A stretch of DNA of 64,000 nt from Paenibacillus sp. FSL R7-0273 (GTDB lineage Bacteria; Bacillota; Bacilli; Paenibacillales; Paenibacillaceae): assembly GCF_000758625.1 (NCBI RefSeq), contig NZ_CP009283.1, positions 6,441,501 through 6,505,500 on the forward strand. Direction: 5' to 3'. How positions within the stretch are numbered: the first letter of the stretch is position 1; every line of letters starts with the position of its first letter. Position numbers and translations under genes: made by a program. Below are positions 9,248-18,435 of the stretch, one piece after another. Below the pieces are notes generated by a model, which was given only the letters and a program-made list of their open reading frames with translations, ran no database searches and had not been told where the DNA came from.

Positions 9248-10024
9248 CTACGGGTGCTGCCGGATCAGGCCTTCCGGTGTAAACCGGTATTCCTGTACGT
9301 CTGCATGACCCAAATGAGAGGCTTCAAAGATCAGATCATCCCTCAGCACTACGGAATCCGCCTGCAGAGCAGCATTTATATACGCCTCCTCAGCATGGCC
9401 TTCATACAAGCGGTACACATAAGCTGCCGTCGGTGTACCGTGGGCTGACAGCACTTCAGCCGCTCCGTCGCGGTCAATATCGATTTCACGAGCATGGCCG
9501 GTGTCCACAAGCAAAACCCCTTCCGGCACCCCCTTCTCATCTATCGTGTAATACCTGCTGAGCGCTGAGTTAGCTCCCAGTCCGCCGGTGATCTTCAGCA
9601 TCCGACTGTTAAAAACGGATACTGCCTCTGCAATAAGATTCTCCGGCTTACGGTAATTGTAGGTACCGATTGAGCCCAGACTGTAATGGGCTGCAGCTGT
9701 ACTGAGGTCAGCGTACACATAATCCTCATCCCCCGGAAGGGTATAAAAGGTAACTGTAATTCCGCCGCCGAAATCCTTCAGCCGCTGCACTGAAACGGTC
9801 ACCGCGTCCGCAGGCATGCCTGGCCGGGCCTCCGCCTGCGGCAGCTGCTTCACTTCCTGCCAATCCGGCGTGATTACTGCCCCCTGAGCTGAAGCAGAGA
9901 CGGCGGACGAATTAATATGAGAGTCCTCCGCATTATTACTGCTGCCGGAGGAGCCGCAGCCTGCAGTGAGCAGGAGCAGCGAGGCTAGCAACGCTAAAGC
10001 TTTTGGATTAACTATGACTTTCAT
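9248..10024 (-). CDS. Putative lipoprotein of unknown function
   Basis: 258 residues. The N terminus is a lipoprotein signal: a basic start MKVIVNPK, a hydrophobic core, and the lipobox LTAGC with Cys at about residue 23, followed by a Ser/Gly/Asn-rich linker. The rest is a secreted globular domain with no family I recognise; a stretch VDTGHAREIDIDRDGAAEVL resembles integrin/FG-GAP-like Asp-rich calcium loops. The start at 10024 follows AGAGGTG. It lies convergent to the KASIII-like gene. It is expected on the outer face of the membrane. Confidence 0.75.
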   Translation of the reverse strand: MKVIVNPKALALLASLLLLTAGCGSSGSSNNAEDSHINSSAVSASAQGAVITPDWQEVKQLPQAEARPGMPADAVTVSVQRLKDFGGGITVTFYTLPGDEDYVYADLSTAAAHYSLGSIGTYNYRKPENLIAEAVSVFNSRMLKITGGLGANSALSRYYTIDEKGVPEGVLLVDTGHAREIDIDRDGAAEVLSAHGTPTAAYVYRLYEGHAEEAYINAALQADSVVLRDDLIFEASHLGHADVQEYRFTPEGLIRQHP

Positions 10025-10155
10025 GAAGAGACACCTCTGCTCTACCGGGAATTCATACATTCTGAGTATAAGCAGTTCCGGGTTAATAAAGGTAACTTTC
10101 CAGACGCCTGCCGATTAAAATGTTGTTGTATTTCCGGCTGCCATAATCATCGCAC

Positions 10156-10187
10156 TAAAAAACAGCCTTCTCCGAGGAGAAGGCTGT
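10156..10187 (-). terminator. Intrinsic terminator after the SulP gene
   Basis: A perfect 12-base-pair stem, ACAGCCTTCTCC/GGAGAAGGCTGT with a 2-base spacer in the symmetrical centre, is followed on the - strand by six Us. Confidence 0.85.
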
Positions 10188-10209
10188 CTGCTGAATATCA
10201 TTAACCCGC

Positions 10210-11664
10210 TTAAGCATGCCCGCCGGACACACCGGGCCCGATCCGGTCAATGAGCTGTGTGCTTTGCTCATTTAATCCGGTGATGGTTACTTTTTTGCCG
10301 AGCGCCTCATATTTGCTGATTACCTTGGCAATAGCACCTGCGCCGGACTGATCCCATACATGGGAATGGGCAAAGTCGATGACAACCTTCTGGGGGTCGC
10401 CCTCATAGTTGAATTCATGGACAAAGTGGCTGGTTGTTCCGAAGAACAGCTGCCCAGTAACGGTATAAGTAACGGTATTCCCCGATGTATGAGTGTTCAG
10501 GCTGATCGAGGCGATTTTCCAGGCAAAGGACAATGCGCTGAGCAGAACACCGAACAGAACGCCGATCGACAAATTGTCTGTAGCCACTACTGTTACTACT
10601 GTCACAATCATGACCAGTGCATCTGCACGGGGAACCCGGATCAGCGACGTTAAAGAGCTCCACTCAAAGGTGCTGATGCAGACCATAATCATGACGCCGA
10701 CCAAAGCCCCCATTGGAATCTGCTTGACCACATCCCCCAGCACGAGAATCAGGATCAGCAGGAAAACACCCGATACAAAGGTGGACAGCCGGGTCCGCCC
10801 GCCGGATTTCATGTTGACCATTGACTGGCCGATCATCGCACAGCCTGCCATACCGCCGAAGAAGCCGGTGACGATATTCGCCAGCCCCTGGCCCTTGGCC
10901 TCGCGGTTCTTGTCACTCGGAGTACCTGTGATATCGTCAATCAGCGTTGCTGTCATCAGTGACTCCAGCAGCCCGACTACGGCCAGGGACAAGGAATACG
11001 GCAGAATAGTCAGCAGCATGTCCAGCGTAAGCGGCAGCTGCGGGATATGGAACAGCGGCAGGGCCGAGGTAATCTCGCCCATATCTCCGACCCGGTTAAC
11101 ATCAAGGTCAAGCACGATACTGAGCACCGACACGATAATGATGGCTACAAGTGCTGACGGTACAGCCTTGGTGAAGCGCGGAACGATATAGATAATAACC
11201 AGGGTCAACGCTACAAGCGCATACATCACCCAGCCCTGTCCTTCAAAATGCACCAGCTGCGCCATAAAGATCAGAATGGCCAGCGCGTTAACGAAGCCGG
11301 TCATGACCGGCTGCGGAAGGAAGGTGATGAATCTGCCGAGCTTCAGCAGGCCCATCAGAATCTGAATGATGCCGCAGAGAACCGTTGCCGCGAACAGATA
11401 CTCGATGCCGTGATTCAGCACCAGACTGCCGACCAGCAGCGCCATCGCTCCGGTCGCCGCCGAGATCATTCCCGGCCGCCCTCCGGCAATTGCAGTAACC
11501 ACCGCAATGCAAAAAGAGGCGTAGAGTCCGACCATCGGGCTGACTCCGGCCAGAATCGAAAAAGCGATCGCTTCAGGGATCAGCGCGATCGCCACCGTCA
11601 TACCGGACAGAACATCACTGCGGGTATTGGAAAACCAGCCGTTATTCAATTGATTGTACTTCAA
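10210..11664 (-). CDS. SulP family anion permease with STAS domain
   Basis: 484 residues, a multi-spanning transporter of the SLC26/SulP family (sulfate, bicarbonate or other anions). The N terminus has the family signature region [18 protein letters not shown]. The transport domain runs to about residue 390, followed by a compact cytoplasmic STAS domain (about 395-475) with [19 protein letters not shown]. It starts at TTG with the SD AGGAGGAAACAG upstream. In Bacillus such proteins are often annotated as sulfate permeases, but substrate cannot be told from sequence. Two membrane-gene neighbours are unrelated; it appears monocistronic with its own terminator. Confidence 0.9.
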   Translation of the reverse strand: MKYNQLNNGWFSNTRSDVLSGMTVAIALIPEAIAFSILAGVSPMVGLYASFCIAVVTAIAGGRPGMISAATGAMALLVGSLVLNHGIEYLFAATVLCGIIQILMGLLKLGRFITFLPQPVMTGFVNALAILIFMAQLVHFEGQGWVMYALVALTLVIIYIVPRFTKAVPSALVAIIIVSVLSIVLDLDVNRVGDMGEITSALPLFHIPQLPLTLDMLLTILPYSLSLAVVGLLESLMTATLIDDITGTPSDKNREAKGQGLANIVTGFFGGMAGCAMIGQSMVNMKSGGRTRLSTFVSGVFLLILILVLGDVVKQIPMGALVGVMIMVCISTFEWSSLTSLIRVPRADALVMIVTVVTVVATDNLSIGVLFGVLLSALSFAWKIASISLNTHTSGNTVTYTVTGQLFFGTTSHFVHEFNYEGDPQKVVIDFAHSHVWDQSGAGAIAKVISKYEALGKKVTITGLNEQSTQLIDRIGPGVSGGHA

Positions 11665-11858
11665 AATACTGTTTCCTCCTGTGTCTGTTAAGGTTATAGG
11701 AGCATCCCTAAGATGCTCCGGTCCGGTGCAACGCCAATGCTATACATTGTACCCGACAGCCTTAACCGCCACAAAAGTTACGCATACGCGTGTAAGCGTT
11801 TATTTATAGTTAATCCTCTTCATTACTTCGATTTACTCAGTAATACCATTTATTTAGC

Positions 11859-12935
11859 TTAACGGAACAGCCCGGAAGCCTTAACCTCACTGTAGAAGGT
11901 GTTGAACTCCTCGATGTTCAGCTGCTGCGCCGCATCAGAGAGTGCAGTAGCCGGGTCGGGATGCACCTCGACCATGATGCCGTCAGCGCCGGCAGCCAGT
12001 GCAGCCTTTGCACAAGGGATCAGGATGTCCTTGCGTCCGGTCGAGTGGGTCACATCAACCAGCACCGGCAGATGGCTCTCCTGCTTGAGAATCGGTACGG
12101 CAGAGATATCAAGCGTATTACGCGTCCACTTCTCGTAGGTGCGGATACCGCGCTCGATCAGCATGACCTGCATGTTGCCGCGTGACATGATGTATTCGGC
12201 CGCATGGAGGAATTCCTCCATGGTTGCTGCAAGACCGCGCTTCAGCAGCACCGGCTTGTTCAGCTCGCCGGCAGCTTTGAGCAGCTCGAAATTCTGCATG
12301 TTGCGCGCGCCGATCTGGATAATATCCACATAATCCAGCGCCGGCTCCAGATGGGCCGGATCCACGATTTCACTGATCGTCAGCAGGCCGTATTCATCGG
12401 CTGCTTCGCGGAGGATACGAAGTCCGTCCATGCCAAGGCCCTGGAAATCATAAGGTGAGGTCCGGGGCTTGAAGGCACCGCCGCGCATAACCTTGATTCC
12501 GGCCTTCTGCAGGGCTGCGGCAACCGTGCGGGTCTGCTGCTCACTCTCAACAGAGCAGGGCCCGGCAACCATTACAGACGACAGGCCGCCGATTGCAACA
12601 TCTCCCGGCAGGACGATTACCGTGTCCTCCTTGTGGGTTTTCCGGCTGACGAGCAGGCTTTTCTTGTGCTCGGCAGACTGCAGATCCAGAGAAGCAGCGA
12701 AAATCTGTTTGAAGAGGCTGCGGATCGTTCCCGCGGTGAAAGGTCCTTTATTGCTCGCTACAAGCTTCTCCAGCATCGCTTTTTCACGTTCCGGATCAAA
12801 TTTCGGCACGCCCTGCTTTTCTTTTACTACTCCAATTTCCTGTACGATCTGCGCACGCTCCGAGATCAGCTCCAGCAGCTGTCCGTTAATTCCGTCCAGG
12901 CGTGCTCTCAGCTCATCCAATTCCACGTTAGTCAT
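11859..12935 (-). CDS. aroA: Bifunctional chorismate mutase / DAHP synthase
   Basis: 358 residues. The N-terminal ~85 residues form an AroQ-type chorismate mutase ([19 protein letters not shown], and VVKEKQG with the active-site Lys). Residues about 100-358 form a 3-deoxy-7-phosphoheptulonate synthase of the Bacillus AroA(G)/KDO8PS-like type, with [27 protein letters not shown] and [11 protein letters not shown]. It catalyses the first step of the shikimate pathway; the mutase domain commonly provides feedback control by prephenate/chorismate. The leader carries a T-box with a Phe specifier. The symbol follows Bacillus use; it is not EPSP synthase. The start ATG lies behind a GGAGTGGAAGG-type SD. 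Confidence 0.95.
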   Translation of the reverse strand: MTNVELDELRARLDGINGQLLELISERAQIVQEIGVVKEKQGVPKFDPEREKAMLEKLVASNKGPFTAGTIRSLFKQIFAASLDLQSAEHKKSLLVSRKTHKEDTVIVLPGDVAIGGLSSVMVAGPCSVESEQQTRTVAAALQKAGIKVMRGGAFKPRTSPYDFQGLGMDGLRILREAADEYGLLTISEIVDPAHLEPALDYVDIIQIGARNMQNFELLKAAGELNKPVLLKRGLAATMEEFLHAAEYIMSRGNMQVMLIERGIRTYEKWTRNTLDISAVPILKQESHLPVLVDVTHSTGRKDILIPCAKAALAAGADGIMVEVHPDPATALSDAAQQLNIEEFNTFYSEVKASGLFR

Positions 12936-12975
12936 TTAACCTTCCACTCCCTCTTAATCATATTAAATTTATGAA

Positions 12976-13275
12976 CGCAAAAAGGCCCCCCGCCGCAAGG
13001 GACGAGGAGCCGTGGTACCACCCTTATTTAGAGCCTGGCCCAAATGCATGGCAGAGGAAACGGAACTTGCTTTCCCTCAGACCTGAACCAACTCTGTCTT
13101 ACACCCGGTAACGCGGGGCGCGGACCCTCCTACGCATAAATGCTGCAGCAGATACTTCAGGGGCCGGCTCGGAAGTGAACTTCGGCGCTAAACGTCTCTT
13201 GAGGGTGCTCTCAGTCTCCGGCACACCTTCCCTGTTAAGATCCGCTTGCAGCGCTTACTCTCTTCGTCATTGCCT
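12976..13275 (-). promoter_or_regulatory. T-box riboswitch, probable Phe specifier (TTC), upstream of aroA
   Basis: Reading the - strand, the Stem I S-turn region GACGAAGAGAGTAAGC lies near 13257-13272. The specifier side GAAGTTCAC is near 13173-13183 and the antiterminator core GGGTGGTACCACGG near 13009-13023. The terminator stem GGCTCCTCGTCCC with a U-run is at about 12976-13012. In the other T-box of this window (glnS) the specifier follows GAA plus one base (GAAACAA); the same rule here gives TTC (Phe). Uncharged tRNA-Phe would then promote readthrough into aroA. The T-box class is certain; the specifier is a good inference. Confidence 0.88.
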
Positions 13276-13420
13276 TTATAGCTATTCCGGCGCGTCTTAT
13301 GCGCTGGTTTCTGCTATCTTAATCAAAAAGCGCTGGCGGCGCAAGGGCTTATTTCACCGTTTTGCAGCTTTAGTGCAACAAAATATAAATGAACCCGTAT
13401 AAGGAAGCTTTTCCGCCCGC

Positions 13421-15721
13421 TTATTCCCGTTCAACCAGATATTTCGCTCCCTCTGCATCACTGAAAAATCTGGATATGAGGCTCGTTACAGCCTCACTGC
13501 GCAGCGGCTTGCTGATATATTCATCCATCCCCGCCTCAAGGCAATGCTCCCGGTCTCCCTTAAGTGCATTCGCCGTAACCGCTATGATTACCGGCTGCCG
13601 CTCCGGAGAAAGCGTCTGTCTGATTACTCTGGTAGCCTCCAGCCCGTTCATACCCGGCATCTGCACATCCATAAAGATCAGATCATATTCCGCTGTACCC
13701 GCCATCTGCACCACCTGCAGGCCGTCGCCCACAACCTCGACAGAGTAGCCGCGCTTCTCCAGGATTTTACGGAGGACGATCTGATTAATCTCGTTGTCCT
13801 CAGCGACCAGAATCCGCAGAACCCGGTTTACCTGGCCTGAACCTGCAGTTAATGCACTTCCCTGCTCAGCGGGCAGGCCGCTTGGCAAACGCAGCTTAAC
13901 TGTGAAATCAAACACGGCCCCCTGCTTCACGCTGGTATTCAGACAGATGGAGCCTCCCATCAGCTCAACCAGCTGTCTCGCAATTGCCAGCCCCAGACCC
14001 GTTCCTTCATGCCTGTGGCCCATGGAATGATCAAGCTGGACAAACGGCTCGAACAGCCTGCTCCGGGAATGCTCGGGGATGCCTATGCCGGTATCAGCCA
14101 CGCTGAACTGCAGCCTGACCTGCCCCTCCTGCTGCTCCAGCAGGGAGACCCTCACCGTTACCCCGCCGGTGTAGGTGAATTTCACAGCGTTGCCAACCAG
14201 ATTGAACAGCACCTGCTTCAGCCGCTCACTGTCCCCGATTACGGTCCCGGGCACATCCGGCTTGATATATACCGCCATGGCCAGGCCCTTGACCTCTGCT
14301 TTGCGCAGCAGCAGCTCAAGCACAGAGTCTATGCATTCTTTAAGTACAAATGACTGCTCATGGAGCTCTGTTTTGCCTGCTTCATTCTTGGAGAAATCCA
14401 GAATATCGTTAATGATACTCAGAAGAGTGTCGCCGCTCTGCCGGATAATTTCCAGGTACTCCCGCTGCATTGAGCCCGGCTCGCTGATATCAAGCAGCAA
14501 GTCTGTCATTCCGAGCACCCCGTTCATCGGAGTCCGGATTTCGTGGCTCATCATGGCCAGGAATTCACTCTTGGCCCGGTTTGTACTCTCCGCCGTCTCC
14601 TTGGCAATCAGCAGCTTTTTCTGTTCGGTAATATCCTTAACAATAATATAGAATCCTACCTTGGCTTTGTTAATGATAATTGGAGCAACCGAAGTCAGCA
14701 CTTCGACACTGTGGCCGTCTTTATGCCAGACAAGGTCGTTATTCCGCTCCCCGCTGTGATTGACTCCGTTGTAGCCGAGTACCTCCTGCAGATGCTGCTC
14801 CCCGATAATCCGGCCTGCATTCATGCCTGCCAGTTCAGGAATGGTATAGCCTGTCAGCTGGCAGGCCTGCTCATTGCCGTTGATGATATTGCCTGAAAGA
14901 TCCAGAGAGATGATCGCATCATGGTTGTATTTTTTTAGTGAGGTATAGCGTTCTATGGATTCCTGCAGCTTCTGCTCAACATTTTTGCGTTCTGTGATGT
15001 CCCGGCCCACAGCGAGTATCCCCGGATACCGCTGCTCCTCCAGTGCACGCAGCATAAATTCGATCCATACGTAATGCCCCTCCGCATGAAGAACACGCAG
15101 CTGTAATCTCCGTATGTCCTCCGCCTGCGGGGCGCTGAGCATTGTCAGGTCCTCCGGATGCACCAGGCTGTTTATATCCTGCCCTATCAGCTGCGCAGGC
15201 TCATAGCCCAGCACCTCCAGGACAGAAGGTGAGCAATACCTGCAGATCCGGTCCGGTGTCGCATAGTACACAATGTCCCTGATATTGAGCGCAATCAGCC
15301 GGTACAGCTCGTCCTCTGGAGCAGAGCCGGGGGATACAGCCGGTTCACCTCTTTGCTCCGTCAGATGGATAGCATAAAAAAGCGCAGCGCCTGTGGACGG
15401 CTCCCTTACAAGCATGGTCCGCAGCAGCAGCGGGACTTCCTCCCCGCGAGCGTGAAGCACCCGGATTCCGCCTTCAAAAAAGGGAACCCCGCCTGCGTTC
15501 AGAGCCCCCGTTACCCCGCTATAAAACTCCACATAATCACTCGATAAAAGCTCCCTGAAATCCTGCCCCAGCAGCTGCTCCTCCATGTACCCCAGCAGTG
15601 AGGCTACTTCCGGACTGACGCTTGTCCATTTGTGCTCAAGAGAGAGAAAGGCTGCTCCGACAGTACCCGCCTGATACGCTTGCCCCAGGGAGGAAAGCGC
15701 TTCTGGATGATATCTCGCCAT
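13421..15721 (-). CDS. Hybrid sensor histidine kinase (3 PAS, HisKA, HATPase, receiver)
   Basis: 766 residues, no membrane segment, so probably cytosolic. Order: three PAS domains (about 15-125, 140-250, 265-375), HisKA with SHEIRTPMNG (phosphorylated His about 400), an HATPase with the G1/G2 boxes DTGIGIPE and GTGLGLAI, and a C-terminal receiver (about 640-755) with the Asp in IFMDVQMPGMNG. The receiver allows internal phosphorelay. The start at 15721 follows GGTGG; a TTG/GTG further upstream is possible. The separate receiver protein 230 bases upstream (15954-16352) is an obvious partner candidate. The input signal is unknown. Confidence 0.9.
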   Translation of the reverse strand: MARYHPEALSSLGQAYQAGTVGAAFLSLEHKWTSVSPEVASLLGYMEEQLLGQDFRELLSSDYVEFYSGVTGALNAGGVPFFEGGIRVLHARGEEVPLLLRTMLVREPSTGAALFYAIHLTEQRGEPAVSPGSAPEDELYRLIALNIRDIVYYATPDRICRYCSPSVLEVLGYEPAQLIGQDINSLVHPEDLTMLSAPQAEDIRRLQLRVLHAEGHYVWIEFMLRALEEQRYPGILAVGRDITERKNVEQKLQESIERYTSLKKYNHDAIISLDLSGNIINGNEQACQLTGYTIPELAGMNAGRIIGEQHLQEVLGYNGVNHSGERNNDLVWHKDGHSVEVLTSVAPIIINKAKVGFYIIVKDITEQKKLLIAKETAESTNRAKSEFLAMMSHEIRTPMNGVLGMTDLLLDISEPGSMQREYLEIIRQSGDTLLSIINDILDFSKNEAGKTELHEQSFVLKECIDSVLELLLRKAEVKGLAMAVYIKPDVPGTVIGDSERLKQVLFNLVGNAVKFTYTGGVTVRVSLLEQQEGQVRLQFSVADTGIGIPEHSRSRLFEPFVQLDHSMGHRHEGTGLGLAIARQLVELMGGSICLNTSVKQGAVFDFTVKLRLPSGLPAEQGSALTAGSGQVNRVLRILVAEDNEINQIVLRKILEKRGYSVEVVGDGLQVVQMAGTAEYDLIFMDVQMPGMNGLEATRVIRQTLSPERQPVIIAVTANALKGDREHCLEAGMDEYISKPLRSEAVTSLISRFFSDAEGAKYLVERE

Positions 15722-15953
15722 CTGATCCACCGCCCGTTTGTGGAGTAATAAAAGCAATGAAATTAATTAAAATCTGTAATATTAATATCTTGCATCTACG
15801 GGCGAAAGTCAAATGCTATCCGCAGGAAAAAAACACCACTTTTTAGCGGAAAAAGTCGCTGCACAGCAAATACCATCCTTTTGCTGACAAACCGGCCATC
15901 AGACAGAGCTCTCCCCAGTTCTCCACCTTTAATCATCTTGCTTAAATCGCGGC

Positions 15954-16352
15954 CTAGTCTGTAAAGGGACCTCCGGCCAGCATTTTTTTCACGGTATCAG
16001 TAAAGACTTTGACCTGGAAGGGCTTGGTAATGTAGGCGGCAAAGCCGCTTGCCATGGCTTGTTCGATATCCGAACGCAGCGCAAACGCACTGATAGCCAT
16101 AACCGGTATATGCCGGGTATCCGCATTGCCCTTCAGCCGTTCCATAGCCTCATAGCCGTCCATACCGGGCAGGCCGATATCCAGAATAATCAGATCAGGC
16201 AGCTGGCGGACTGCAATCTCCAGTCCCAGTTCCGCTGTTTCAGCTTTCAGCAGCAATACGGAGGGCAGATTTTTTTTGAAGACATGATGCATCAGAGCCA
16301 TATTCAGCTCATTATCTTCTACGTACAGCACACTCTGCTGAAATTCCTCCAT
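15954..16352 (-). CDS. Stand-alone response regulator receiver (CheY-like)
   Basis: 132 residues, one receiver domain and no output domain. Visible are the acidic pocket VEDNE, the phosphorylation site in LIILDIGLPGMDG (Asp about residue 58), the switch residue in MAISAFA (Ser rather than Thr) and the conserved Lys in YITKPF. The SD GGAGGGGATAAGG precedes ATG 16352. It lies upstream of, and in the same direction as, the hybrid kinase, with a gap of about 230 bases, so it may act as a diffusible relay partner. Close relatives are DivK-type receivers. Confidence 0.88.
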   Translation of the reverse strand: MEEFQQSVLYVEDNELNMALMHHVFKKNLPSVLLLKAETAELGLEIAVRQLPDLIILDIGLPGMDGYEAMERLKGNADTRHIPVMAISAFALRSDIEQAMASGFAAYITKPFQVKVFTDTVKKMLAGGPFTD

Positions 16353-16394
16353 TTGCCTTATCCCCTCCCATATTCACGGTTGCTAAATTCCTGA

Positions 16395-16439
16395 AAAAAG
16401 AAAAAGCCGAAGAAAGGGACCCATCCCCCTTCTTCGGCT
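16395..16439 (-). terminator. Intrinsic terminator after the DUF2294-like gene
   Basis: The stem AGCCGAAGAA...TTCTTCGGCT is followed on the - strand by a T-rich tail (TTTTTCTTTTTT). Confidence 0.85.
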
Positions 16440-16488
16440 CATGTTCGGCTCATTCGCATGTCCGACTCATTTCCGCCCCATATGTTAT

Positions 16489-17163
16489 TTAGTGAAACGT
16501 ATATGCTATAACACTTGTATCCTTATCAAAGTCCCAATCTACATAAATATCGGACAGCTCCTTGCCCAGCATCGGCGCAATGGTGGTGGTGTCCTCCAGA
16601 TAGCGTTTTTCCATCTTGCGTTTCGTTGTTTTGAGTGTATTCTCATAGCCGAGGCCAATCAGTTCCTTCTCCAGAGGAATCAGAATGCCTTCGCGCTTAA
16701 TGATCAGAATACGGGGTCCCAGCCACCAGGAGTCGGTGAACACGGGTTCCTTCTGCACCTTCCGGCTTACTTCGTTGATCTGGGCATGCACATGTTCACG
16801 TCCGGCATAATCATCAACAGCCACTTCGTCGTTTTTGATAAGGGCAACAATCATCCCGGAAGCATTATGTATACCCCAATCATAAAATATTTCACTGACC
16901 TCAATAGCCATCGCATCCTTCAGGTAGGCCGAGAGCTCGGGAAGCAGAGATTTCATCAGCAGCTCCCGTGTATAACGGAAAGCCTGCTCCTCTTCCTTGT
17001 TCAGCAGAAACCTCTCTACAGGCCCGATAAAATTCCGGATGTGCAGCGCAATGCACTGCGGCCCGATGGAAGCATGTATCGATTCGGGACCTTTACCGAA
17101 GCGTTCTCTGAGTAATCTACCTGTAAAACTGGAAAGTTGGCTAGTAAGTTCTGTAGTGCTCAT
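16489..17163 (-). CDS. DUF2294-like protein, two tandem domains
   Basis: 224 residues, soluble, no signal peptide. The N-terminal half (SFTGRLLRERFGKGPESI, then IGPQCIALHIRNFIGPVE) and the C-terminal half repeat a similar pattern, as in the conserved Bacillus protein family DUF2294. The biochemical role of the family is not known to me. The start ATG 17163 follows TGGAGGAAATTTA. It is monocistronic with a clear terminator. The family assignment rests on recollection of motif pattern and length. Confidence 0.65.
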   Translation of the reverse strand: MSTTELTSQLSSFTGRLLRERFGKGPESIHASIGPQCIALHIRNFIGPVERFLLNKEEEQAFRYTRELLMKSLLPELSAYLKDAMAIEVSEIFYDWGIHNASGMIVALIKNDEVAVDDYAGREHVHAQINEVSRKVQKEPVFTDSWWLGPRILIIKREGILIPLEKELIGLGYENTLKTTKRKMEKRYLEDTTTIAPMLGKELSDIYVDWDFDKDTSVIAYTFH

Positions 17164-17369
17164 TAAATTTCCTCCAGCAATATATTCTTTGTACTACCTG
17201 GGGAGAAACTCTGCCTGCTGAAGAAACAGTTCGTTCATCTTAGTATAAGCTTAACAGCCTGCTTCGTACATAAAAAATTCATCAGGCGCGTTTGACAGCA
17301 GATATTTAATTTTATACAATTTAATTGTAGGCAAATTATCAAGTGATTTCTGGGAGGCTGAAGCTGCCA

Positions 17370-17912
17370 ATGAGTATCCATCAATATACGGCCCGCAATA
17401 TCCGCGGGAAAGAAACAAGTCTGGAGCAATACAAGGGAAAAGTACTGCTGATTGTGAACACCGCCAGCAAATGCGGGTTCACTCCGCAATATTCCGACCT
17501 GCAGAAGCTGCATGAGAAGTATCAGGACCAGGGCTTCCAGATTCTCGGCTTCCCCAGCAACCAGTTCGGGGAAGAACCCGGCACCAACGAAGAAGTTGAT
17601 GTGTTCTGCCAGATTAACTATGGGGTCAGCTTTCCCCTTTTTGAGAAGATTGATGTCAAAGGCCCAGATAAACATCCTTTGTTCAGCTACCTGACCTCTG
17701 AGGCGGGCTTTGCCGGCTTCGACCAGGACCACTCCGGCAGCCGGCTGCTGCAGAAGATGCTTGAGGAACGCGATCCCGCTTCCCTGGCCGACGATGAAGT
17801 GAAATGGAATTTCACCAAGTTTCTGATTGACCGTGACGGCCATGTGGTGAAGCGCTTTGAATCTCCTGTTGATCCGCTGGATATCGAGCCGGCTGTTGAA
17901 GCGCTGCTGTAA
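17370..17912 (+). CDS. Glutathione peroxidase-family thiol peroxidase (BsaA-like)
   Basis: 180 residues. Peroxidase of the Gpx fold with Cys in place of selenocysteine: NTASKCGFTPQY (peroxidatic Cys35), the Gln in GFPSNQFGEEPG (about residue 65), and WNFTKFLID (Trp and Asn of the tetrad). In bacteria without glutathione these enzymes usually use thioredoxin to reduce hydroperoxides. A second Cys in the VFCQINYGV helix region could be the resolving Cys. The start at 17370 has GGGAGG upstream; the in-frame start at 17343 is less likely. Followed by a terminator. Confidence 0.93.
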   Translation: MSIHQYTARNIRGKETSLEQYKGKVLLIVNTASKCGFTPQYSDLQKLHEKYQDQGFQILGFPSNQFGEEPGTNEEVDVFCQINYGVSFPLFEKIDVKGPDKHPLFSYLTSEAGFAGFDQDHSGSRLLQKMLEERDPASLADDEVKWNFTKFLIDRDGHVVKRFESPVDPLDIEPAVEALL

Positions 17913-17965
17913 CCCTAGGTTTACCGGAAAAGCTTCAAATGAACATTAATCCTGCGATCAATTTC

Positions 17966-18018
17966 AAAAAGGGTGTCCCGAAGCCGCAGAACGAACTGGC
18001 TTAGGGAACACCCTTTTT
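17966..18018 (+). terminator. Intrinsic terminator between the Gpx gene and the ferredoxin gene
   Basis: AAAAAGGGTGTCCC pairs with GGGAACACCCTTTTTT, giving U-runs on both strands. It probably serves both convergent transcription units. Confidence 0.85.
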
Positions 18019-18090
18019 TAATTGCCGGACTGCTGCAGCCGAAGCGCACAGCCGGCATTGACCGGACAAGCCTCCGGCCCTGTACTTCTT

Positions 18091-18435
18091 TTATTTTCCC
18101 CGGAAGGTCCCGGTGAACACCTCAAAAAAGGGCGTTGTGTCCCGCTCCGCCATGGTGTCCTCCGCCCCCGGGTTCCAGCCGATCTCGGCCCTCCAGCTGC
18201 CAAGCAGCCCTGAGGCGATCAGCTCCTGTTCATCTACCTGAACAGACTCGTCTGCCTGCGGCGCTACGTAAAGCGCGTCCACGGGACAATAGGCCTCGCA
18301 CATGAAGCAGGTCTGGCAATCCTCCTGGCGGGCAATCACAGCAAGCTTGCCCTGCATAGCAAATACATTCGTCGGACATACCTTGACGCACAGCCTGCAC
18401 CCGATGCAGCGGTCCGCGCTTACGAGTTCAATCAT
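18091..18435 (-). CDS. AprB-like ferredoxin with two [4Fe-4S] clusters (copy 1)
   Basis: 114 residues. Two cluster-binding motifs are visible: CIGCRLCVKVCP (residues about 10-21) and CQTCFMCEAYCP (about 40-51), each with the C-x2-C-x2-C-x3-C-P spacing. The C-terminal tail after DALYV is similar to the second copy at 21716-22048. It overlaps the flavoprotein stop by ATGA, so the pair is translationally coupled and probably forms a complex in which the ferredoxin passes electrons to or from the FAD subunit. The arrangement resembles adenylylsulfate reductase AprBA, but the true substrate is unknown. Confidence 0.88.
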   Translation of the reverse strand: MIELVSADRCIGCRLCVKVCPTNVFAMQGKLAVIARQEDCQTCFMCEAYCPVDALYVAPQADESVQVDEQELIASGLLGSWRAEIGWNPGAEDTMAERDTTPFFEVFTGTFRGK

